Source: Avichristensenella sp031549105 (GTDB lineage: Bacteria; Bacillota; Clostridia; Christensenellales; Aristaeellaceae). From it: DNA of 11,157 nt. Below are positions 5,705-11,157 of this stretch, in pieces. The notes beneath the pieces were generated by a model. It did not search any database, had not been told where the DNA came from, and was given only the letters and a program-made list of their open reading frames with translations. The translations under genes and the position numbers were made by a program. The stretch covers positions 1-11,157 of the forward strand of contig JAVBQK010000015.1 of the NCBI GenBank assembly GCA_031549105.1, in the 5' to 3' direction. Every line of letters begins with the position of its first letter. The first letter of the stretch is position 1.

Positions 5705-6658
5705 TTATTGCGCCGCACGCATCGCGGCATCATAGACGAATCGCGCGGCGGCGATGTCCTCAATCGCCAGCCCTAGCGCGTCAAAAATGGTGATCTGCGC
5801 GTCAACCTGGCGGCCCTGTGCCGTGCCAAGGATCAGCGCCCCAAGGGTTCCCAGCAGGTGATTTTCGCCATACAGCCCCTCACGCATCGGGATCAGGAAA
5901 TCGCCCGATTCCTTGAGGACCGACTCGCGCGTGTCGCCATACACCGCCGCTCGCGCCATCAGCGCGGAGGGCAACTCCCGGTCCTTGGGTTGGCAGGCGC
6001 CGACTGCGTTGATATGCGCCCCCTTGGCGATCCAATCAGCTTCCAGGATCGGCGTTTTCGACGGCGTGAGCGTGCAGACGATGTCCGCGTCCGCCAGCGC
6101 TTCCCGGGCAGTGGGCATGGCGCATACCGGCAGGTTCGTCTCTGCGGACATGCGGCGCGCGAAACCTTCGGCATGCGCGGGATCGATATCCCACACGGTC
6201 ACCTGCGACAGCGCGCGCACATGCCGGATGGCCCGCAGGTGCGATTCTGCCTGCGCGCCGCAGCCCAGCAGCGCAAGGCGGCTGGCGTCCGCGCGGGAGA
6301 GCAGGTCGGTTGCGACCGCGCTGACCGCGCCGGTGCGGATCTGCGTGATGGACGATGCGTCCACCAGTGCGACAGGGCTGCCGTGCGCCGCATCAAAGAG
6401 CATCACGCCGCCCTGGTGCGACGGGTATCCCGCCTCACGGTTGTGATGGAACACCGTGAGCACTTTGGCCCCGAACATCTCATCGTCCAGCCATGCGGGC
6501 ATGAACGCAAAGATATCCCCGCGCGGCAATTGGTAAGGCGTGCGCAAATACTGCACGCCATGCCCGGCCTCCAGCCCGGAGAGCGTCTCCCGCATCACGC
6601 GGATGCAGTCCCGCTCGTCCAGCAGCCGGATGACCTCTTCCTGACCTATGATTTTCAT
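5705..6658 (-). CDS. Ornithine cyclodeaminase/mu-crystallin family protein
   Basis: This 317-residue protein is an NAD(P)-dependent member of the family that contains ornithine cyclodeaminase, archaeal alanine dehydrogenase, ketimine reductase (mu-crystallin) and opine-type synthases. Visible marks are Lys65 (AKVLTVF), the GYPSHQGG loop (77-84), Arg108-Thr109 (IRTG), the Rossmann motif GCGAQA (132-137), an acidic residue at the end of the next strand (VTVWDID, 153-159) suggesting NAD rather than NADP, and INAVGACQPKDRELP (216-230). The Asp expected at about 222 in true ornithine cyclodeaminase is Cys, so that activity is doubtful. The start at 6658 shares one base with the stop of the upstream ATPase (TAATG), implying coupled translation; a longer in-frame start at 6706 has no ribosome binding site. 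It lies 21 nt before the lyase gene. Confidence 0.9.
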   Translation of the reverse strand: MKIIGQEEVIRLLDERDCIRVMRETLSGLEAGHGVQYLRTPYQLPRGDIFAFMPAWLDDEMFGAKVLTVFHHNREAGYPSHQGGVMLFDAAHGSPVALVDASSITQIRTGAVSAVATDLLSRADASRLALLGCGAQAESHLRAIRHVRALSQVTVWDIDPAHAEGFARRMSAETNLPVCAMPTAREALADADIVCTLTPSKTPILEADWIAKGAHINAVGACQPKDRELPSALMARAAVYGDTRESVLKESGDFLIPMREGLYGENHLLGTLGALILGTAQGRQVDAQITIFDALGLAIEDIAAARFVYDAAMRAAQ

Positions 6659-7638
6659 TACCGCGCCGCCTTCCCTTCCGCCGCGAGTGACCGCCAGCGC
6701 GCGCATGCCACATGGTGGCCCGGCGTGGCTTCTTCCAGCGGGAGATCACGTCCGGCGCATTCCTTGGAGGCAAACGCGCAGCGCTTAGCAAACCGGCAGC
6801 CCGGCTCCGGGTTGATGGGCGAAGTAATTTCGCCTTTGAGCAGGATGCGTTCCTGTTTGCGATGTATGTTGGCAACGGGGATTGCCGAGATGAGCGCCTG
6901 CGTATACGGGTGCAGCGGGTGCGCGAACAGCTCGGCGGACGGGGCGGTCTCGACAATCTGCCCCAGGTACATCACAGCGATGTTGGTGGAGAAGTGCTTG
7001 ACCACCGCCAGGTTGTGCGTAATAAATAGATAGGTTAGCCCCATTTCCTCCTGCAGGTCCTGCAAGAGGTTCAGGATTTGTGCCTGAATGGACACGTCCA
7101 GCGCCGAGACCGGCTCATCGCAGACGATGAACTCCGGCTCCAGCGCCAGCGCGCGGGCGATGACGACGCGCTGCCTGCGCCCACCGTCCAGCTCGTGCGG
7201 GTAAGTGTTCACCAGCCGCCGTGTCAGGCCGACCATCTCCATCAGCGACATGACACGCTTTTCCGCGGCGCTGTTGTTCTTGAACCGCTTGTTGATGATC
7301 AGCGGGTGCGCGATGGATTCATAGACCGTCATGCGAGGGTTCAGCGAGGAGAACGGGTCTTGGAAGATGATCTGCAGCTTGCCGCGCAGGGGCTTCATCT
7401 GGCTCTTGCCGTACTGCGCGATGTCGCTGCCGTTGAGGAGGATGCTGCCGCTCGTCGGCTGCTGCAACATCAGGATGGTGCGGCCCACGGTGGTTTTGCC
7501 GCATCCGCTCTCCCCCACAACGCCAAGTGTCTGACCCTTTTGAATGGAGAAGTTGATGTCATCCACGGCGTGCAGTTTGCCTGCCGGGGTGTCGAAATAC
7601 TTTTTGAGGTTCTTGACCTCTAGCAGCGGCGTAGGCAT
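6658..7638 (-). CDS. Oligo/dipeptide ABC transporter ATPase, DppF/OppF type
   Basis: This 326-residue cytosolic subunit powers uptake together with the DppD-type ATPase. It shows Walker A GESGCGKTT (42-50), Q-loop Gln93 (FQDPFSSLNP), signature LDGGR (150-154), Walker B with Asp174-Glu175 (IVCDEPVSALD), and the H-loop His208 (ITHN). The C-terminal oligopeptide/dipeptide domain starts near HPLHPYTQAL (240-249) and has four cysteines at 281, 287, 294 and 312, a conserved pattern that binds a [4Fe-4S] cluster in some homologues. The signature is LDGGR instead of the usual (L/F)SGGQ, with Asp in place of Ser. The start at 7638 shares a base with the upstream stop (TGATG), and AAAGGAGGG (7654-7646) lies 7 nt before it; this rules out an in-frame ATG 42 codons earlier. 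Confidence 0.96.
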   Translation of the reverse strand: MPTPLLEVKNLKKYFDTPAGKLHAVDDINFSIQKGQTLGVVGESGCGKTTVGRTILMLQQPTSGSILLNGSDIAQYGKSQMKPLRGKLQIIFQDPFSSLNPRMTVYESIAHPLIINKRFKNNSAAEKRVMSLMEMVGLTRRLVNTYPHELDGGRRQRVVIARALALEPEFIVCDEPVSALDVSIQAQILNLLQDLQEEMGLTYLFITHNLAVVKHFSTNIAVMYLGQIVETAPSAELFAHPLHPYTQALISAIPVANIHRKQERILLKGEITSPINPEPGCRFAKRCAFASKECAGRDLPLEEATPGHHVACARWRSLAAEGKAAR

Positions 7639-8633
7639 CAGTTGGCCCTCCTTTCGCTGCTCGCATCTACTTCCCGCGCCCTCAGGCACCGCACCATATG
7701 GCCGTTTCCCTGGTCTTCCATTGGGATTCGGTTCTTCTGGCAAGCGGGCGTGGCGTAGCGGCACCTTTCCGCAAACGCGCAGCCATCGGGCAGGTTGAAC
7801 GGATCGGGCATCAGGCCGTCAATGGGCGTCAGCCTGCGCACCTCCTGCGTGATATCGGGGATGGAGCCGAACAGCCCGTGCGTATACGGGTGCAGCGGCG
7901 AATCAAAAATCTGCTCCAGCGTGCCGTACTCGATCACCTGGCCGCTGTACATGATGGCGACCTTATCGCACGTGTGGGCGACGACGCCCAGGTCGTGCGT
8001 GATCAGCAGCATCGCCGTGTCGATCTCTGTTTTAAGCTTGCTGATCATCTCCAGCACCTGCGCCTGAATCGTCACGTCCAGCGCGGTGGTGGGTTCGTCC
8101 GCGATGAGCAGCTTCGGCCTGCACGCCAGCGCGATCGCGATAATCACACGCTGCTTCATGCCGCCGGAAAACTGGTGCGGGTACTCATGAAGGCGTGCCG
8201 CCGGGATGCCGACCAGCTCCAGCATCTCGCCCGCGAGCTCCATCGCCTTCGCGCCGGAGACATCCTGGTGCGCACGGATCACTTCGCTAATCTGCTCGCC
8301 CACCGTCATCACGGGGTTGAGTGCCGTCATCGGGTCTTGGAAGATCATCGAGATATCCTGGCCGCGCTTTTCGCGCATGGCTTCATCAGAAATCGTCAGC
8401 AGGTCCACGCCTTCCAGCAGGATGCTGCCCGCCTCCACCTTGCCCACCGCCTCCGGCAACAGGCGCATGATGCCCAGCGCCGTGGTGGTTTTGCCCGCAC
8501 CGGTTTCGCCGACGAGGCCGAGCGTTTCGCCCTTGTCGAGCGAGAGGGTCACGCCGTTGACCGCGTGCGCGATGCCGTTATCGGTGTGGTACCGGATGAC
8601 GACATCCTTGATTTCCAGTAGTTTTTCCGCCAT
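7638..8633 (-). CDS. Oligo/dipeptide ABC transporter ATPase, DppD/OppD type
   Basis: The 331-residue protein is the partner ATPase of the peptide importer. It has Walker A GETGAGKTT (42-50), Q-loop Gln99 (FQDPMTALNP), a canonical signature FSGGM (155-159), Walker B with Asp179-Glu180 (LLIADEPTTALD), His213 (ITHDLGVV), and the C-terminal domain beginning at SPLHPYTHGL (245-254) with Cys285, Cys291, Cys298 and Cys316. The start is ATG 8633 because AGGAGGT (8647-8641) lies 7 nt upstream; a GTG three codons earlier lies inside that ribosome binding site and cannot be the start. It follows the DppC-type permease by 12 nt and overlaps the DppF-type gene by one base. Confidence 0.96.
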   Translation of the reverse strand: MAEKLLEIKDVVIRYHTDNGIAHAVNGVTLSLDKGETLGLVGETGAGKTTTALGIMRLLPEAVGKVEAGSILLEGVDLLTISDEAMREKRGQDISMIFQDPMTALNPVMTVGEQISEVIRAHQDVSGAKAMELAGEMLELVGIPAARLHEYPHQFSGGMKQRVIIAIALACRPKLLIADEPTTALDVTIQAQVLEMISKLKTEIDTAMLLITHDLGVVAHTCDKVAIMYSGQVIEYGTLEQIFDSPLHPYTHGLFGSIPDITQEVRRLTPIDGLMPDPFNLPDGCAFAERCRYATPACQKNRIPMEDQGNGHMVRCLRAREVDASSERRAN

Positions 8634-8640
8634 CTGTCCC

Positions 8641-8647
8641 ACCTCCT
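8641..8647 (-). promoter_or_regulatory. Ribosome binding site that sets the start of the DppD-type gene
   Basis: AGGAGGT lies 7 nt before ATG 8633-8631. It overlaps the in-frame GTG at 8642-8640, which removes that codon as a start. Confidence 0.8.
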
Positions 8648-9533
8648 ACCGCTTCATTTTGGGGTCGAGCGCGTCACGCAGGCCATCGCCCACCAGGTTG
8701 AGGGAAATGACCGTCAGCACGATCATCACGCCCGGGAATACCGTCACGTTCCATGCGTCGCGGATGTACGTCTGTCCGGCGCTGAGGATCGCACCCCATT
8801 CCGGCGCGGGCGGCGGTACGCCAAGGCCCAGGTAGCTGAGCGAGCTGACCGTCAGGATGCAGCCGGCGATATCCAGCGCCACCTGCACAATGATCGGCGA
8901 CATGATGTTGGGGACGATATACTTCATGATGATGACAAAGTCATTCGCGCCAAGCGCCCGCGCGGCTTCGACGTACTCCTGCTCGCGGGCGCGCATCACC
9001 TGCGCGCGCACCACACGGGAGAGGCTCGGCACGCCAGCCACGGCAATCGCCAGCACCAGGATCAGTGTACTGGTGCCAAACGCCGTCACCATCGCGATGG
9101 AGAGCAAGAGGCTCGGAATTGCCATGAAGACATCCATAAAGCGCATGATGACGTTATCCAACTTGCCGCCGTAGTAGCCGCTGATCGCGCCAAATAGCAT
9201 CCCCAGCACGAGCGTTGCCAGCTCTGCCAGGAAGCCGATCGAAAGCGAGATGCGCGCGCCGTGGATGATGCGGGCAAACAGATCACGCCCCAGCTCGTCC
9301 GTGCCGAAAATATGCTGCGCGCTCGGTGGCGCGAGCCGGTTTGTCATGTCAATCTTGATAACCATGGTATTGTAATCGGCGATGACATTTGCGAACACCG
9401 CTAGCAGGATGATCGTGCTGAGCAGGACCATGCCGACGATGGAAGCTCGGTTGCGCCGCATACGAATCCACGCCTCGCGCCACAGACCCTTCTTGCGGTC
9501 CAGCGTGGCGGGCGTTGTTGCCTGTGCGTTCAT
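8646..9533 (-). CDS. Oligo/dipeptide ABC transporter permease, DppC/OppC type
   Basis: This 295-residue membrane protein forms half of the transport channel. A first membrane segment (about 31-52) follows the basic N-terminus typical of OppC/DppC (WREAWIRMRRNRASIVG). A periplasm-side loop contains HIFGTDELGRDLFARIIHGAR (74-94), a hallmark of this subunit. About five further segments follow. The EAA loop that docks on the ATPases is at about 186-209 (YVEAARALGA). It ends with the family pattern LVGDGLRDALDPKMK. The start ATG overlaps the stop of the DppB-type gene (ATGA, 4 bp), so translation is likely coupled; its own ribosome binding site is poor. Confidence 0.96.
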   Translation of the reverse strand: MNAQATTPATLDRKKGLWREAWIRMRRNRASIVGMVLLSTIILLAVFANVIADYNTMVIKIDMTNRLAPPSAQHIFGTDELGRDLFARIIHGARISLSIGFLAELATLVLGMLFGAISGYYGGKLDNVIMRFMDVFMAIPSLLLSIAMVTAFGTSTLILVLAIAVAGVPSLSRVVRAQVMRAREQEYVEAARALGANDFVIIMKYIVPNIMSPIIVQVALDIAGCILTVSSLSYLGLGVPPPAPEWGAILSAGQTYIRDAWNVTVFPGVMIVLTVISLNLVGDGLRDALDPKMKR

Positions 9534-10498
9534 GCCGGCTGCGCCCCCTTTGCCTTTTTCTTGCCGGCACGGCGCATGTACTGCGCCTTGATGCGCGGAT
9601 CAATATAGCTATAGAGAATGTCGGTAATCAAGTTTACTACTGCGAAGATGACAGCGATGAAGATCACGCACGCCAGCACCGAAGGGATGTCCTTCTGCCG
9701 TATGCGCTCGATCATCAATAGGCCAATGCCGGGAATGGAGAATACGTTCTCAATGAGCACACTGCCTCCCAGCGCAGAGGCGAAGCTCATGCCCATAACA
9801 GTGACTACGGGAAGCATTGCATTTTTCAAAGCATGCTTGCGGAAGATGACTTTTTCCTTCACGCCCTTGGCCCGCGCTGTGCGGATGTAGTCCTGCTTGA
9901 TCACGTCCAGCACCGACGCGCGGACGATGCGCGTGTTGATCGCCGTGCTGGCCGCGGCCATCGCGATTGTCGGCATGATGTAGCTCTTCCAGCTTACCAG
10001 CCCACTGGTTGGCAGCCACCTCAGCCACACGGAGAACACCAGCATCATTAGGATGCCCAGCCAGAACTTGGGCGTCGCGGCGAGCACCATGCTCAGCACC
10101 ATCACGGTGCTGTCCGCCGCTGTGTTCTGCTTCACCGCCGAGTAGATACCCAGCGGGATGCTGATCGCAACCGTGACGATCATCGAGAGCAGCGCCAGCT
10201 GGAATGTATACGGGAAGCGCGCGAAGACCATCTGGAACACCGGCTCGCGTGTGGACCAAGAGGTACCAAAGTCCCCCACCAGCACGCCGGCCATGTACTT
10301 GAAATAGCGGACAATAACGGAATCATTCAGGCCCATCTGTTCGCGCATCGCCTCCACCTGGGTAGGAGTGGCGTTCGCGCCAAGGATCATGCGAGCCGGG
10401 TCGCCCGGCGTCAGCGAGAGAATAAAGAAAACGATGAATGTAATGCCAAAGATAATGGGAATCAACATCAGCAGGCGTTTCCCCACGTAGCGGATCAT
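9530..10498 (-). CDS. Oligo/dipeptide ABC transporter permease, DppB/OppB type
   Basis: This 322-residue membrane protein is the other half of the channel. The N-terminus is typical (MIRYVGKRLLMLIPIIFGIT), followed by FFILSLTPGDPA, the MREQMGLND segment (51-59), and the loop VGDFGTSWSTREPV (74-87). About six membrane segments are visible. The EAA loop is near 202-226 (YIRTARAKGV), and the C-terminus carries the family pattern DILYSYIDPRIK followed by a short basic tail. The start at 10498 has AAGGGG (10511-10506) 7 nt upstream; an in-frame ATG 17 codons earlier falls in the intercistronic hairpin region and lacks a ribosome binding site. It is separated from the solute-binding protein gene by an 80-nt gap with a strong hairpin. 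Confidence 0.96.
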   Translation of the reverse strand: MIRYVGKRLLMLIPIIFGITFIVFFILSLTPGDPARMILGANATPTQVEAMREQMGLNDSVIVRYFKYMAGVLVGDFGTSWSTREPVFQMVFARFPYTFQLALLSMIVTVAISIPLGIYSAVKQNTAADSTVMVLSMVLAATPKFWLGILMMLVFSVWLRWLPTSGLVSWKSYIMPTIAMAAASTAINTRIVRASVLDVIKQDYIRTARAKGVKEKVIFRKHALKNAMLPVVTVMGMSFASALGGSVLIENVFSIPGIGLLMIERIRQKDIPSVLACVIFIAVIFAVVNLITDILYSYIDPRIKAQYMRRAGKKKAKGAQPA

Positions 10499-10536
10499 AC
10501 GTTCACCCCTTGCTATTTTCGCCTCAGGATGTAGCA

Positions 10537-10562
10537 CGGCGGAGGGCAAATGCCCTCCGCCG
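10537..10562 (-). promoter_or_regulatory. Intercistronic hairpin between the solute-binding protein gene and the permease genes
   Basis: CGGCGGAGGGC and GCCCTCCGCCG form a perfect 11-bp GC-rich stem with a 4-nt loop, 17 nt after the stop codon of the binding protein gene. On the minus strand no T tract follows, so it is unlikely to be a full terminator. Such hairpins commonly protect the upstream mRNA or cause partial termination, so that binding protein is made in excess over membrane subunits. That role is inferred. Confidence 0.7.
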
Positions 10563-10578
10563 CAGAATCACGAAGGTT

Positions 10579-11157
10579 TTACTCCTCGAAGTAGGCGTTG
10601 CCCAGGTACCACTGGCTGTTGGAATAGAACTCGTAGCCCTTCAGCTCTTTGGTGACCGCGCGGCAGTCCACCGTGTAGGAGATCGGGTAGTACGGGTTGT
10701 CCTTGGCGACCATTTCCTGCACCTGCTTGGAGAGGGCGATTTCCTCGTCCGCATCCGTCGAGGCAAGCGCCTGGCGGACCAGAACCATCGCATCTTCATT
10801 GACGTAAAAGCCGAAGTTGCCCGAGGAACCGAAGAACTCGCCATTGTAGTAGTTGTTCAGGCTGGAGACGGCGTAGGGGCTGGCGGTTTGCGAGCCCAGC
10901 AGCATCATGTGCTCGCCCTTGTCCAGGCGATCGAAGAACGCGCCGATTTCGTACTGCTCAATGGTCACGCGGACGTTCGCCATCGCGAGCACCGCCTGCA
11001 TCATTTCGGCAATGGTCTTCCAGCTCTCGGCGTAGATCCACAGCGTGGTGTCAAAACCATTGGGGTAGCCGGCTTCGGTCAGCAGCGCCTTCGCCTTTTC
11101 GGGGTCGAACTGGCCTATTTCCACGTCGCTATGCGCGGGCAGCGACTTGGAGATCAT
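10579..11157 (-). CDS. Family 5 extracellular solute-binding protein of the peptide ABC transporter, C-terminal part
   Basis: The 192 residues in the window are the C-terminal third of a SBP family 5 (DppA/OppA-like) protein, which captures the substrate outside the membrane and hands it to the permeases. The block FDPEKAKALLTEAGYPNGFD (about 17-36) is the conserved segment of the family, followed by the second-lobe pattern with IAEMMQAVLAMANVRVTIE (about 49-67) and the ending KGYEFYSNSQWYLGNAYF. The window edge happens to fall at a Met codon; this is not the start, since the family is normally 500-600 residues and the signal peptide and N-lobe are missing. First visible gene of the operon; its promoter is outside the window. 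Confidence 0.93.
   Translation of the reverse strand: MISKSLPAHSDVEIGQFDPEKAKALLTEAGYPNGFDTTLWIYAESWKTIAEMMQAVLAMANVRVTIEQYEIGAFFDRLDKGEHMMLLGSQTASPYAVSSLNNYYNGEFFGSSGNFGFYVNEDAMVLVRQALASTDADEEIALSKQVQEMVAKDNPYYPISYTVDCRAVTKELKGYEFYSNSQWYLGNAYFEE

Noticed and set aside
5858..7033. Long plus-strand open frame (391 codons) antisense to the OCD-family and DppF-type genes
   Set aside because: It is rich in Arg, His and Ala, has no recognisable motif or good ribosome binding site, and overlaps two clearly real genes; it is a codon-bias shadow of GC-rich DNA.
7639..7764. 42-residue N-terminal extension of the DppF-type ATPase
   Set aside because: It would overlap the end of the DppD-type gene by 127 bases, has no family similarity, and a strong ribosome binding site plus TGATG overlap supports the start at 7638.
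7698..8621. Plus-strand open frame of 307 codons antisense to the DppD-type gene
   Set aside because: Composition is shadow-like and it covers all conserved ATPase motifs on the other strand.
8640..8642. GTG as the start of the DppD-type ATPase
   Set aside because: The codon is inside the AGGAGGT ribosome binding site; ATG at 8633 has ideal spacing.
11155..11157. Met codon at the window edge as the start of the solute-binding protein
   Set aside because: The visible part matches only the C-terminal third of the family and lacks a signal peptide; the gene continues beyond the window.

Overview
The window reads as ordinary chromosome of a fairly GC-rich member of the Clostridia (Firmicutes). 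The evidence is strong AGGAGG-type ribosome binding sites, the gene order rpsF-ssb-rpsR, a cysteine-bearing S18, and Opp/Dpp-type peptide transport genes. I cannot place it more finely; a Christensenellales-like gut or rumen lineage is a guess. Every gene I can support is on the minus strand, so transcription runs from high to low coordinates. The many plus-strand open frames are antisense shadows.

Layout in order of transcription. (A) 11157-4289 is a tight operon whose 5' end lies outside the window. It encodes the C-terminal third of a family 5 solute-binding protein, an intercistronic hairpin, two permeases (DppB/C type), two ATPases (DppD/F type), an ornithine cyclodeaminase/mu-crystallin family protein, and a tryptophanase/tyrosine phenol-lyase family enzyme. 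Stop and start codons overlap at three junctions (ATGA, TGATG, TAATG), so translation is probably coupled. (B) 4288-4073 holds tandem GC-rich hairpins, then an A/T-rich palindrome touching a strong sigma-A promoter with TATAAT. (C) 4072-2869 is rpsF-ssb-rpsR, closed by a clear intrinsic terminator. (D) 2775-1081 is a two-gene unit with its own promoter and terminator: a secreted protein of unknown function and a ThuA-like protein. (E) 1072-1 is a promoter and the N-terminal 333 residues of a secreted metallophosphoesterase/5'-nucleotidase that continues past the window edge.

How the genes may work together. Units C and E are housekeeping or scavenging functions. Operon A is the most interesting part: an importer for peptides or similar compounds is coupled to an NAD(P)-dependent OCD-family enzyme and a PLP-dependent beta-eliminating lyase. 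The lyase keeps the family's catalytic machinery. At substrate-discriminating positions it looks like tryptophanase at two (Ile385, His453) and like neither tryptophanase nor tyrosine phenol-lyase at a third (Tyr126). The OCD-like protein seems to lack the catalytic Asp of true ornithine cyclodeaminase. I therefore see a candidate uptake-and-catabolism module of uncertain substrate rather than a textbook tryptophanase operon. I see no CRISPR array, tRNA, rRNA, insertion sequence or phage gene.
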